Positions 11,356 to 23,005 of a stretch of 64,000 nucleotides of DNA are shown in pieces. Origin of the DNA: Lagopus muta (Eukaryota; Chordata; Aves; Galliformes; Phasianidae); contig NC_064447.1 of the NCBI RefSeq assembly GCF_023343835.1, forward strand, positions 10,498,501 through 10,562,500, read 5' to 3'. The notes beneath the pieces were generated by a model that was given only the letters and a program-made list of their open reading frames with translations, was not told the DNA's origin and searched no databases. Position 1 is the first letter of the stretch; every line of letters begins with the position of its first letter. Position numbers and translations under genes: made by a program.

Positions 11356-12403
11356 ATGAAACTGGCAGCGATGATCAAGAAGATGTGTCCCAGCGAGGCC
11401 GAGCTGAGCATCCCCGCCAAGAACTGCTACCGAATGGTCATCCTGGGCTCCTCCAAGGTGGGCAAGACGGCCATCGTGTCGCGCTTCCTCACCGGGCGCT
11501 TTGAGGAGCAGTACACTCCCACCATCGAGGACTTCCACCGCAAGTTCTACAGCATCCGCGGTGAGGTCTACCAGCTCGACATCCTGGACACGTCAGGCAA
11601 CCACCCCTTCCCCGCCATGCGGCGCCTGTCCATCCTCACAGGTATGCGGATGGGGAGCTCCAGGAGGAAATGGGGGTTCTCCTGTTGGAGTTTGGGTTTT
11701 CTTGGTCACTTTAGAGACGGTTTTCTGCCCATCTTTGGGTGGGATTTTGTGCGTGCGTTGGGTGGGTGACTTTGTTGCCTGGTTCTCCCCTCCCCTGTTT
11801 ATCTATGGGTCGGTGTGTGCATCCCCATCTCACGTCTCCGCTTTGTCCCCAGGTGATGTTTTCATCCTCGTGTTCAGCCTGGACAACCGGGACTCCTTCG
11901 AGGAGGTGCAGCGCCTGAAGCAGCAGATCCTGGAGACCAAGTCGTGCCTGAAGAACAAAACCAAGGAGAACATCGAGGTGCCCCTGGTCATCTGTGGCAA
12001 CAAGGGCGACCGGGACTTTTACCGAGAGGTGCAGCCCCGAGAGATCGAGCAGTTGGTGGGCGCAGACCCCAAGAAATGTGCCTACTTCGAGATCTCGGCC
12101 AAGAAGAACAGCAGCCTGGATCAGATGTTCCAGGCGCTCTTCGCCATGGCCAAACTGCCCAGCGAGATGAGCCCCGACCTGCACCGCAAGGTATCGGTGC
12201 AGTACTGCGACATCCTGCACAAGAAAGCTCTGAAAGGCAAAAAGCTGCTGAAGGAGGGCGGCCGGGGCAGCACGGAGGAGGCGTACGGCGTCGTGGCTCC
12301 CTTCGCCCGCCGGCCCAGCGTCCACAGCGACCTCATGTACATCCGTGAGAAAGCCATCGGCGGAGGGCACGGCAAGGAGAAGGACCGCTGTGTGATCAGC
12401 TAG
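11356..12403 (+). CDS. RASD1: RASD1 (Dexras1/AGS1), inducible Ras-like GTPase
   Basis: RASD1 is a glucocorticoid-inducible, membrane-attached small GTPase that acts on G-protein and NO/CAPON signalling. Exons 11356-11641 and 11853-12403 are joined across a Gly codon (G|GT) by a 211-base GT-AG intron; the product is 278 aa (human 281). The start MKLAAMIKKMCPS matches human. Motifs: P-loop GSSKVGKT at residues 31-38, effector region YTPTIEDFHRKF, DTSG (switch II), NKGD (base contact), SAK, and a C-terminal extension ending in the farnesylation box CVIS. Cys11, the S-nitrosylated residue described in mammalian Dexras1, is present. The region after KKALKGKKLL is slightly shorter than in human, where it is Gly-rich. 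The gene is convergent with MED9. Identification is certain. Confidence 0.99.
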
Positions 12404-12417
12404 GAGCCTCAGCGCGA

Positions 12418-12473
12418 GGAGGGAAGAAGGGAGGAAGGAAGGAAAGAAGGAAGGAAGGAAGGGAAGGGGGAAG
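12418..12473 (+). repeat. GGAAGGAA purine microsatellite in RASD1 3'UTR
   Basis: An almost pure purine tract of (GGAA)n with interruptions, starting 15 bases after the RASD1 stop codon. Confidence 0.85.
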
Positions 12474-12577
12474 GATGCTCGTTTCCAACAGGACTTTGGG
12501 CAGGCAGGAGGGCGGGCACGCACCCAGCTGGGCACAGATTTGCCTCTTTCCCAGCCTCCCTCCTCCCATCGGCTTCA

Positions 12578-12595
12578 CCCCCCCCCCCCCCCCCC
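12578..12595 (+). repeat. C18 homopolymer in RASD1 3'UTR
   Basis: An uninterrupted run of 18 C residues on the sense strand of the RASD1 transcript. Poly(C) tracts can bind PCBP/hnRNP K-type proteins, but that is general knowledge and not shown here. Confidence 0.9.
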
Positions 12596-13106
12596 GTGTT
12601 GGGTGAGGGGGAGGACTTGGAGGCAGGAGGGAATCAGGGAGATGATAATGGCGAAGTGCAGACGGTGAGCTGGGGGTATGAACACTCCCAAACTGCCCAA
12701 CCTTGGGCCAGGGCATTGCTGTCAGGAGGGCAGAGACCTGTGAGAATCCACCTGGGGCTTATGGGTTTCTTTTTGTTTCCTTCTGTTTGTTTTTACTTGA
12801 GAAGCTGTGCACGGACTCTGGCTCTGTGTCGTGTGTTTGTCTGTGTTCGCCAAACACGTGCAGAAGACACTTCTAAGCTGTTGCAAAGACTGCAGAGTTA
12901 CAGCCCCAATGGACCAAAAACTGACTCTTGTTTACATTTGTCTTGTCTGATTTGCAAGATTTGGGGGGCGGGGGGAGCGGGAAGGGTTTTTTAAATGAGA
13001 AAACAATAGGCACTTTATGTAGGTATTGGTTGTCACTGACATGAACAAAAACCTTCAAGTGTTTCTACCGTGGCTGAAACTTGATGTTTTATTTTTTCTA
13101 CAAAAT

Positions 13107-13112
13107 AATAAA
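13107..13112 (+). terminator. RASD1 poly(A) signal
   Basis: AATAAA in a T/A-rich context 0.7 kb after the stop codon, with a T-rich stretch directly downstream. This position agrees with the roughly 0.7 kb 3'UTR usual for RASD1. Confidence 0.75.
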
Positions 13113-13130
13113 AACCTTTTTTCAAATGAT

Positions 13131-13993
13131 GCTTTGCGGCTTTTCGCCTTCGCTTCTTCCCCGATCCCTGCAGCAAAACCAAATCCCATCAAACCCAGCT
13201 GTAAGGTTGGATCAGCACTCAACTCAGTGCCTTTATTACCCCACTTTCCCTGACTCCCAGCGCAAAGGGAAGCGGCCGCAGGGGGTGGCAGGGCCGTGCA
13301 TGCTGTTACTCAAGCAGGCCGCTGAGCCAAAGCTCTTTCCTCACTCCGCTGGGCAGCGCTGACCTGCGCCAGGCATTGCCATGTCGTTCACAGCAGAAAC
13401 CAAGTGAAATGACATCATTTAATGACAAAGAGCTCATTGTGCTTCATGCCTTCCCCCTATTGAATAAACACTCTTTAATGATGTCAACAGAGAGTGATTC
13501 ATTTGCGCCCCGTCCAGGATATTGTTTTTATTTTGCAACATGAGTAAAGGAAATGCTTTGCTCGAAAGGTCACCTTTGCGTTTGATGGGTTTTGATCTCT
13601 GGCTGCCAGTAATCACTGCTGGAAGTGAAAGGAAAAAGTGAAAGCTCTGCAAACAGCAGCTCTCACTGGCTCCGGATTCTCCAAAGCAGCCTGCTGGTTC
13701 CGATCGCACTCAGCAGCCCCCTTCCACCCTGAAGTTGCACAACAGACCTACATTTAATATGTATTAATGGGGAAAAGTTCTACTGAAGCCATAAGGTGTG
13801 GGCGAGTGAGACTGCAAACAAAACCACTTCAGTTTGGTCTGAAACTTGGATTCGAGTTCACTTGTTGCTGCGCTAAGTGCCAGGCATTTCTTTGGAAACA
13901 CTTTGCTCCTTCCAGCCCTTCACACGGCCTGGTTTGACTGGAAGAGCAGCTGGCCAAAAGGAGAAACCTCCGTCCAGGCATGAAACACAAGAA
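13131..13993. other. Convergent RASD1-MED9 gap
   Basis: No gene is recognised. Other hexamers on both strands (for example AATAAA at 13463-13468 on plus and TTTATT at 13527-13532, read as AATAAA on minus) mean the exact 3' ends of the two genes remain open. Confidence 0.4.
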
Positions 13994-13999
13994 TTTATT
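13994..13999 (-). terminator. Candidate MED9 poly(A) signal
   Basis: TTTATT on the plus strand reads AATAAA on the minus strand, about 1.45 kb after the MED9 stop codon. A further minus-strand signal at 13527-13532 is an alternative. Confidence 0.4.
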
Positions 14000-15450
14000 G
14001 AGCTGGAACAGGGAAGGCCTGGCAGAAAGGTAATTTCAGTAATAAAAAATTGTACATTGTGCCTTGTTTACCTTGGTTCTGCTTTGCTCAGAGTTTACAC
14101 GCGGGCACCCTCCCAAAGAAATCAGTAGCCAAGCACTCTGTGATCTCTGAGCTACAGGTGAACTGAACCACCCCAGCTCCCAGAGAGCATAATTACCTGC
14201 CTCTTGACTTTAGGAAGCCAAATCTTACCCAAACAGACCCTGTTCCCGTTGTTTGAATGCTCCCTGCTCTCGGATGCAGGCTCTCAACCGACGCTGTATT
14301 TCACCACTCCGTTTTTCACCTCTTCCACTCCTGAGCTGCTCCACCTTTCAGCGTTACCTCAGAGAACTGCGAGATCCTTGTCACATACCTGCTAGTGGGT
14401 GAGATGCTCACCAGGTTGTCATCTGACACCTGGGCAGCTCCCAGCAGGAGGACAGAGGACAAGGAGTTCTGAGACCCATCCGAATGCAATACGACATTCG
14501 AGAGCTTTCCATGAGTGTCTGACGAACGTTCAATACTCAGTTTGTGGGAAGCCCCTGGAGCATCTCAGACATAGAACTGATCCACCCTGACTTGTATCAC
14601 TTAGGGAATAACTAAAGCTGCTGTCATTTATGCCTTTTGTTTTAATCCTGCTTCTCCTTTTCCTGTTGTAAGAGCAGGATGCCCCGTGTGTCGCTCACCA
14701 ATTTGACGTGGAAGCCCCACGCATCCAAAGCCCACTGAAACCCGCTCCCCTGGCAGGCTCTGCTTTGCTCTGCCATCACCAAAAAGCAATGCTAAGAGAG
14801 AGGAGCAGCACCCAGGCTGTGCACCACACCTCAGCCCTGCTCATCCCACGTGCACTCATGAATACAAAGAGGGACAGTTTGGAGTTTCTAACCTTTACTC
14901 GACTCATTTCAAGCACAACTACCAGCTGTTTAAAAAAATACAAAAGCAACAGAAAGCAACCATTCCTCTTCCAACACACTGACTGCAAAGCACCCCAGAG
15001 ACCCTTCCCAGCAAACAGGCTTTCCAGGCCAGACAGCTCGTGCTTCCCCTGCACGTTCCCTTTCAGTGTTTGTCGTTTCAGAAGCAAAAAAGAAAAAATG
15101 TGGAAAATATCTCCTTTTTTTTTCTGTTGAACTTAACCAGCAGGTACTTCGATCTTTTCTTTAGAGAAAACATAATGTGCTCTGCTTGCTCGAATGAAAA
15201 AAATACAGCTAACCTCAAGGGAAAAGAGCTGCATATACAAATGCACACAGTCCTACAGCAGATCAAAGCGAAGGCACTGCTGTGACCATCGCATGCGAAG
15301 GACACACGAAGGGTTCTGGTTCAGTGTCACATGCCTGTGACCCACACAGCCACAACTTCACAGTAACGTGACAAAAAAACACAAAGTAAGCCTCTGCCAG
15401 CTTTTTCTCTCCTTTCCAGCCAGGACCCAGACAACAGAGCTGCTCCCTTC
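14000..15450 (-). other. Probable MED9 3'UTR
   Basis: Non-coding sequence between the MED9 stop codon and the candidate poly(A) signal at 13999-13994. No other coding exon is recognised. Its limits depend on which poly(A) site is used. Confidence 0.4.
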
Positions 15451-18400
15451 CTATTCCTTAGGGATTTCGAACATGCAAAGGCTCTTGTACTTCTGCAGCA
15501 GTTCATTCTTGGTCCTGACCTGCTCCCGCAGGTTCTGCAGCTGCTGCTGCTGCTGCTCTGGGCTCACACTGATGCCAGGCATGGCACTGATCAGCTTCCT
15601 CATCTCCTGGAACTTGTTCTTGAGCTCGTTCAGCACCTGGTGAACATCCTGGCTATCCTTGTCCATGCTGCAGAGGGAAGAAAACAGAGACATGATTCAC
15701 ATCTCCTGTTGGACAGGCCTTCAGCCTGCTGGGGGACCACACAGTCAGGGCTTATGCTGGAATTCACTGGGAAGCTTTTGCTCCTGGTATCTAATTCACA
15801 CCCAATTCACCTATCACAACAAAACAACCAGAGACAGACACACAGAGCAGGCAGCCACTGGGACAAACTGGTTTCCAGGTCTTCTTCAGCACACAATCCA
15901 ATAACCTTAATTGCAATCCTACAGGTTAAGACCTGGTCTGCAGCTTTAAAACACCACCACAAACCCTCACTCTGTTTAAATTCCCGTACGGGGAAGGTAA
16001 GATTACACACATATGCTGTGTGTAGGCACCTGGGAAAAAAGACCTCAGCCCCGCCTGTGACCTGTTGCCAAAGCAATACAAAAAATCAATGCAGTCAAAC
16101 TGCTTGACAGCAGAAAATAGAAATTGTTCCCCAAAGTACCAGAAAGTGTCCAATGGCAGAGACAACGGCATTTCGGAGCTTCAGAACGACTCTCTGGGGA
16201 TGTCTACCTAATAAAGGAAGCGACAGCTTATTCTTTAAGAGCAGCTCAATTGCTTCTGCAGCTCTGTGCTTCTCAAGGATCAGTGTCGTCTGAGGCAGCG
16301 TCTGCCCTCAAACCCTCATTAGTATCTGCTTCAGCTTTGTTAGCAAAGGCGAGAAGTGTTACGATTCCAGGCAAAGGCGAGACTGCTTCCAAGGCAGCGC
16401 TCATAACGAGAGAGAGATGCTGACGGCCTCTGAAAGCTGGGAGCCTGTTCAATAGCCAGACCCAAAAATAAAACTGCTTGGCATGACCAGGGCAGAGAGG
16501 TGCCTGATTACAACTTTGGGGAGTCGTGACACGACTGAGAGCAGAACTTTTAACCAGATGGTCTCGTTCATTTCAACAGCCTGTTGGAACAAAATATTCA
16601 TTACTCCTCTCTAAATAAAACTGCAGCTGGTACTACAATGTATCCCCATTATGCAGGCATTTACGGTCAAGTTGACAGTGGAAAAATACAGGCACACACA
16701 CGTTGCACATCTGGGAAGGATGGGCTGGCACTGCCTTTAATCCACACTAGCTACATGCTGGCTCTGAAGGGGCGACCAGGTCCCTCCACAGCTTGTTCTC
16801 TTCTCCACACCCAGGGAATGGATGGTTGCCTGTTTGGTTGGTTGATTTGAAGGAATAATTATTTTCAGGTTTGTTGTTTTTCTTTTTTCTGATAGGAGGT
16901 TTTCAAGCAGTTGAAGCAACTCCTGTTGAGGGCACAGACAGGCAGAGGTGAGAGGAGGAGTGGGAAGAGCTCAGCCACCTGCAATTACACAGATTTAAAC
17001 ACAATGTCCAGCCACGGCCTGGGTTGATGGACAGTGCTTGGGATCTCCCTTGAAGGACTGAGTTCTCCAAACCCCTCCTGAGCTGCCCACCAGCTCTCCT
17101 TCGCTGGTGTCCCTCCATCGTGTCTTGCCTGCAGCTCCTGGCTACAGCAGCACAACCCACCATCCCAAGAACCACGCACCTCACAGGTAATGCCATTTGA
17201 TTATAGAGGGGTGAAAGTAACAGCAAGCCCTGCTTGGGAGAACTTTCTTGGGACTCAAACAGGAAAGAACGTGTCCTTGAATGTAAGCAAATGTACGCGA
17301 TACATCATTGCTCCTGAGCACAGTCACCTTGGAGATGTGAAGTGTCTTCAGGGCTGAGTCAGTGTCAGAACAGCAGGGCCGGGCTCAGAGCCTGGCGATG
17401 GCGTTAAAGGATAATATGTTTGCCATCTGTCAGGGACATGAGGCAACACGTCCCACCACTCCGTCTGACCCCTCTGCAGTGCTGCTCAGTGCACCTACGT
17501 CTGCTCACACCATCCAGGAAATGCTGTGTGCCAGCATGGGGGGGAGCGGGGTAGTGGGAGTGGGTGGCTCAGTGGGACAGGGCACAGGATATCCTGGGGA
17601 CTGTCGTTGTAGGTCGTCATGACTTGCTCGGTGACACACAGGAGTCTGGGAGGTCTCAGCCTGTGGATCCAGCTCACTTTGCCTCTGTACTCAGATGCAG
17701 ACGGCAGCGGGCTCAGCCTCACCTCGGTGGCCTGGATGGATCAGGCAGGGTTGAGCGCAAGGACAGCGGCAGTGCAATGGGGAAATGGAGGGTGGGTTTG
17801 AGTTCTCACAGCTCTCCTGAATCTAGGATGTTGTGTCTGTGGGGTATTTGGTCTTTCCTTGTGATGACCCTCCAGCCGCAGAGTTATTAAGGGCAAAACT
17901 CTCTCAGCACTCACGCTTGACACAAGCAGAACCCCAGCAGGAAACAAACCAGCCTCAGCTCCCATAGAAGTGTGCAGGGAAAGGGCAGTCAGGCCCAAAA
18001 CAAGGAATGGGAATTTGCACTTCCTGTGCCCTCTGCCTCACTGTGCTGCGTGCCCAGGTCACGGGGCTGCTCACAGCAGGGCTGTGCCCCTACCGGGAAC
18101 TCAAACATTTCCAACAGGGTTACCCTGGGCCAGAAACACTCTGGTTGTCAGGACCCCAGGACAAACACCTTTAACCCTACAGCATTGATTCTGAACTGGA
18201 GAGAGACTAACTCAACCTGCAGAAGCTTTCCTCTTTCTCCCAGCGCCAGCCAGCAGCGCTGCCCTGGGACAGCCCGTCCTTTACTTATCAGCCAAACGGA
18301 GCAGCAATATGGGGCAATAACTCTGCACAGCGCAGCTCGGCGGGTCTGCCAGGGCTCTGCCCCACCTCGGTGACCCCAACTCTGCCCGGGGACGGGCACG

Positions 18401-18678
18401 ACTCAGAGCAGAGCCGCTCCACCCCTCCCAGGGACCCCAGCGGGGAGAAAAAAGGCAGAAGGGAGCATCGCTGCGGGGCGGCTGGGGCAAGGCCGGCCCG
18501 GCGCTGAGCGGCGAGCCCGCGGCCGCCGTTACCATTTGATGATGTCGTGGACGAGCGGCAGGAAGGAGAACTCCTCCTGCGCGGGAGCCGGCGGTGCGGG
18601 CGGCGGCTTCTGCTCGGCGGGCGGCTCGGGCGGCGGCGGCTCCTCGGCGGCACGGACCGCGGGCACCACCGAGGCCAT
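15451..18678 (-). CDS. MED9: MED9, Mediator complex subunit 9
   Basis: MED9 is a small subunit of the middle module of Mediator, which links transcription factors to RNA polymerase II. On the minus strand, exon 1 is 18678-18533 and exon 2 is 15667-15451 (stop TAG). The Cys codon is split TG|C, with GTAACG donor and CAG acceptor; the product is 120 aa (human 146). The chosen ATG sits in an excellent Kozak context (GCCGCCATGG) and starts MASVV, like human MASAG. An in-frame ATG at 18747 would add 23 residues. Residues 10-35 are Pro/Ala/Glu-rich, low-complexity and shorter than in human. [12 protein letters not shown] then opens the conserved Med9 domain, followed by a coiled-coil-like helix with QQQQQ and the tail [13 protein letters not shown], nearly identical to human. 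Convergent with RASD1. Confidence 0.97.
15668..18532 (-). other. MED9 intron
   Basis: The 2.9 kb intron between the two MED9 coding exons. No nested gene, RNA gene or clear transposon is recognised. Confidence 0.75.
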
Positions 18679-18782
18679 GGCGGCCCACGGACCGCCGCCG
18701 CGGCGCTGAGCAGTGACGGAGCGGGGCGGAGCTCCGCCGCTCTGCACCGCCTCGGCAGCGGCCTGGGCTGGGCCTCCGCTGC
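18400..18782 (-). promoter_or_regulatory. MED9 CpG-island promoter
   Basis: A GC- and CpG-rich block covers MED9 exon 1 and its upstream side. No TATA box is seen, as is usual for a housekeeping gene. Confidence 0.65.
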
Positions 18783-18985
18783 GGCCTGCGCCTGGGCGTG
18801 AGCTTGGGCCTGAGCCTGGCCCGGGAATGGGCCTGAGCCTGAGTCTGAGCCTGGGCCTGAGTTTAGGCCTGGGCCTGCGCCTGAGCCGTGAGGCTGCTCC
18901 AGGACGTGGCCTGGGGCTGGGACTGAGGCATCAGGCCTGGGCCAAAGCAGGGCGTGGAGGCCTGCCCGGGGCCTGAGCCGGGCCT
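18783..18985. repeat. Degenerate GCCTGG/GCCTGA hexamer minisatellite
   Basis: The plus strand is a long run of variants of GGCCTG(A/G)(G/A)CCTG with a six-base periodicity, densest at 18783-18892 and fading towards 19000. It lies about 100 bases upstream of the MED9 start codon. The lack of stop codons in the repeat produces long spurious open frames on the minus strand. Confidence 0.8.
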
Positions 18986-19254
18986 GAACCCTGAGGCAGG
19001 CGTGGGGGCTGAGCTCGGGGTCACGTTTTGGGCCTGGGGCTGGGAGATGGGACTGCGCTACCGCTGAGGCCTTCATCGGCTGGGCCCTGGTCCGTGCTCC
19101 CAGGGCAGTGCTCTGCACACCCTGCTGAGCGCCCTGCGCTGTGCCGATAGGGCGATAGGAACAAGGACGGCTCCCTGCCCACACTGTGACCCACGGCATC
19201 CCTGAGCTGCGTGCATCCTGACTTCTCCTGGCAATCCTCATGCGAGGAATAGGA

Positions 19255-19355
19255 GAGGAGGGCCACGAAGATGCTCTGAGGGCTGGAGCACCTCTCCTAT
19301 GAAGGCAGGCTGAGGGAGTTCAACCCGGAGAAGAGAAGGCTTGCTGGGCTTGGAA
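19255..19355 (+). mobile_element. CR1 LINE internal fragment
   Basis: The sequence runs GAGGGCCACGAAGATGCTCT, then a GGGCTGGAGCACCTCTCCTA segment, an AGGCAGGCTGAGGGAGTT segment and GGAGAAGAGAAGGCTT. These are in the order of the 3' part of the bird CR1 consensus, sense orientation. The 3' tail is missing. Confidence 0.85.
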
Positions 19356-22300
19356 CTAGAGAAATCTGGACGAACAGAGGCATAAATCCAGTGCCAAGGC
19401 TGAGACCTCCATGAAGCTGCAAGGAGGGGGAGAGATGGGGTTCTTGAGTGCCTGGCTTATGAGTGAAAGAGGGGATGGAGAAACCCTGCCTGGAAGCTGG
19501 GAGATGAGCAGCGCTGCCCCTGTGCACCAGCAGGCTTCCAAGTGTGCTTCAGCAAATTGCTGCTGCTGCGTTTAAACCGCTCTGTCAATACACACGATTG
19601 TAGCACTAATAATGCCAGCCACAATCATGAGTTATCCTTCCTGGAACTGGATTACAGAGCATAGATAATTTCATTTTTCATTTGAAATAAGCTCCCAGGT
19701 TCGTCAGTTAGTTATAGCCCAGCGATGACAGGAAAGGTAATTTTCTTTTTTAAAACGATTTCTTTCGAAAAGCAAACTATTTGTGTACCAAATGAGAATG
19801 CTGGTAACCGGTTGTGCGTATGTATTATTGACTGCTCACTCTAAATATAGCAGATGCAACTGTTCACATTGTTCTACTGTCAAGAATAGTTCCCGGCTTG
19901 GTCACCAGTTCTGGAATGTGCAGGGGAACCCAGGGGAGCCCAGGACCTGCTGAGCAGATCCCTGTGGGAAGGCTGGTGGGATTTATGGCCCTTGACTGAG
20001 CCAAGCAGGAGGTACAGGATGCTAATGCCTCTGTGTGGGGCTCAGCAGAGAGGTTCATTTCTGCACGTTGTTTTATGGGCTGTTTCAAAAGCGAGACTTG
20101 ATTCAGGCTCCTTGGGGGTCATTTTATTCTGTGCTATGCTGGTTTTAACTCCCCCCTTGACTTTATCAAGGAGTGTGGCTAATTGCTAGGCTGCTGGATG
20201 CCTGCCTCTGATGGGTGAGTCAGGCAGTCATTAGAGTAGGTGACAACATGCAGATGCCATTCAGCCAGAACTACAGCACTGTCAATCAGAATTTCTTTGT
20301 ACCGTTCAGTTCCCATTTTGGTTCACTTGTTCCCACAGCAATTGGAATGTACAGCTTTATCTCAGTGGCTTCAGCCCTGCCTCTGCCTCACACCTTCCCT
20401 TTCTCATGTGAATAGAACAGCTCCTTCAGGTGACCATCCCCATCCTTTGGGGCTGCTCAGGTCTCATGGCAAATTCAGTGGAGAGTGACAATGTTTTGCA
20501 GTGAGGAAGTGGTGCCACTGGCTCCTCCATCACTGAAGACACTGATGAATTGATGGGATGAGACTGCATGGTTGCTGAGTGTCTGCCTGTTGCCTGTACC
20601 ATGACTGGTGTGTCTATAGCCTCAGTGAAGACTTCAGGGAAGGTAAAGACCCAGCTGACAGGTCTGGGAGGGAAGATATCTTTTGGGCAAGCACATGGCT
20701 GCTGGTCTGAGACAAGGAGCACTGCCCTAATCTTCAGCTGCCCTCACAGAGCTCCAAGCTGTGAGGCCTTTATCCCTGTGAGATGGTGACCTGGCTTGCT
20801 TCTTTGTGGTACAGTTCCTAATGGGTAGACAGCATACTCAACACAATCTTTGCACTACACAGGATCTCCATCTCAACTGGAAGGGCTGTGTCTGGATCTC
20901 CTTCTGTTCTCTCATGGAGCTGCAGATCTTCCTACTGTTCAGTCTGTTTTCACCCATTTACAGACCCTCAGTGGATAGGCTTGAGTGAGCAACTTTTAAA
21001 AACTCATAGGGATGCAGCTAAAGTATAAATAAAGGTGCTTAGCACTGAATGAACAGAACCATTTTTTCTCCTACATTTGGTAATAAACCCAAAGTGCAAA
21101 TGATTGTCCTGTTTTGCACTGAGGTACTGGTATATAACTGTGGCTTTTTGTGGAGTTCCCTTGCTGGTCATCCCGTTTCTGAAATGTTCAGACATCTCCA
21201 GACCATCTGACCTTCCTTGTCTTAAAGCCATCACATAACTTCTGTTTGCCCTAACATTTGGTGTATCCGTTATTCTAAAAAAACCAGCTGATCAAATCAG
21301 GCGTATCCAATACCTCTTACTGCCTGTTTCTTTACAGTACCAATCTTCTTTTTTTTCCTTGTCTTTCTATACAAATTGCATCTCACATGTGCTTCCAAAG
21401 ATAATTTTTGGGGGGGCTACCAGCAGTTATCTAATTGAGCACCACACATCTCACCAATGTTTCCTTACAATGACCTGACATTTCTGTATGGATGGTCTGG
21501 CATGTCACCAGGCTCTGCTTCTCTCTGTCAGGCTATCTGGAGTTGCTTGTGCCATTGCCACCAGCTCTGTTATCATTTTTTATTGCATGGCTATCATCAG
21601 GTTGAACTTTATCTCTTTTTCCTGCCCCAGTACCTCATTGTCAGCCTGAATTTTCTATCTTAGGCTTGCTGAGCTGCTGTGGTGGGATAAGTCTGTATTG
21701 CTGAATGAAAAAGGTGTTGCTGGGACTGTGGCTGCCTGGTGTGGGCGATAGGAACAAGAAATAACAGCTCCTGCTGGCCTCTGGGCAGTCAGCCTGGGGC
21801 TGTGCTCAGCAGCACCAGAACATTGGCCCACTGTCCCAGGTGGTGGCTGTGTGCCTGCAACTGCTGAGATTCCTAGCCAGCATCCCCCTGTATGTGACCA
21901 GATGGAAGTTTGGCCTTGGGATCTGACCTGTCTTGAATTCTGATGTCACTGAGGACCTGTTTCAGGGCTCTGGTGTCCCTGGTTCTCTGTGGTGTGCAGA
22001 TAGGAATGGGGGATCTGTAAGCTGAGCATCACCCAAACACATCCAAAGAACTCCGGTGCTTCCCAGAGCTCACCTTGCTTTGTCAGGGTGACCAGCTGCA
22101 GGGGAAACTGTGTGCCCCATCTCAGAGCTGCCCAGGGGAGAAGGGCCATCGAGTGACATCAGGAGCTGCTGTCCCTGAGGAGAGCGGCCACCTCTCCCAG
22201 GGAGCTCAGCCTGCAGGGACGAGAGGTGGCACGGAATTGTTGGCTGAGCTCACAGTGGCTCTGGGCTGGATGTCAAAGCTGTAGGGCATTGGCCTGGCCA

Positions 22301-23005
22301 TGAAGGCCACTGCTTCGTTACAGTGAGCCTCGTGGGGGGAGAAGAGGGATGATTCAAGGGCACAGGGAGTGTCCAGCGATCGCATGATGTTCGCTGATGC
22401 CCCCCCTGCTGAGCAAACATGGGGGCCTGCCTGGGCCACGGTCCACCTCGGGGGAAGTTTCCAGGCCAGTGTGTGGGCAAAGGGAACACAGAGAACTGCT
22501 TGCACAAAGTCAGCTGTGCAGAAACACAGATCCAGGGAACATGCAGCCAGACTGGCCACGGCACCCAGCCTGGCCCTTCTCCTGGCACAGGAGGCTCTGA
22601 GGCTCATTGCTCCCACCCAGTGCAAAGGGGTGAAATTCACCCAGAGAGCTTGCAGTGTGGGTCTGGGGAATTAAACCCGTTCCCAAGGAGTTCTGCTCTG
22701 CACTCCTGCAGCAGTGCTCTGCTACCACTGGGCAAAATCAGCTCTGGGTCCCTGCTGGCAGTGTGTTTGACTCTGCAGTGTCCTTGCCGCTATTTGCAAA
22801 TAATGAGTGAGCCACCAAACACGTGCCATAGAACATGTGAGGCAGCGGCATTCAAAGCTCTTGATGTGCAGTCAGAGCCTCAAAGTGATGCTGCACGTGC
22901 CTGCAGCAGAGTCCAGCAGCCAACCAGGGCTAAGACTGCTGGCCTGAGCCTCCAGCTTCACATCCTGTGCTTTGGGAAGTTGCTGGAGTGGGACAGCACA
23001 AATGC
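19356..23005. other. Intergenic, MED9 to NT5M, part 1
   Basis: No protein gene is recognised. 19560-19880 is AT-rich and unique-looking (possible conserved element). About 20190-22180 is CpG-poor with a different texture from its flanks and might be an old unclassified repeat. No terminal repeats or reverse-transcriptase motifs were seen. Confidence 0.4.

Larger units (their letters stand above)
12404..13130 (+). other. RASD1 3'UTR
   Basis: The stretch from the stop codon to a poly(A) signal AATAAA at 13107-13112 gives a 3'UTR of about 0.72 kb. It contains a GGAAGGAA-type purine tract (about 12418-12473), an 18-base C run (12578-12595) and T-rich sequence before the signal. The last base is approximate. 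Confidence 0.75.

Noticed and set aside
11711-12535. Minus-strand 274-codon open frame antisense to RASD1
   Set aside because: It mirrors the GC-rich third positions of RASD1 exon 2, runs through both the intron and the GGAA tract, and resembles no known protein.
16580-16600. Possible glucocorticoid response element (GGAACAAAATATTC) downstream of RASD1
   Set aside because: Only one half-site is near consensus. The second half departs too far from TGTTCT to call a receptor site.
18288-19241. Long minus-strand open frame (317 codons) over the MED9 first exon and upstream repeat
   Set aside because: It is open because of GC-rich composition and the stop-free hexamer repeat. It has no domain and runs over MED9 exon 1 in another frame.
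19150-21758. Shared 16-base word GGGCGATAGGAACAAG at 19150-19165 and 21743-21758
   Set aside because: One exact 16-base match is close to chance expectation for a 64 kb window, and flanks do not align. A weak CR1 resemblance is possible but not supportable.
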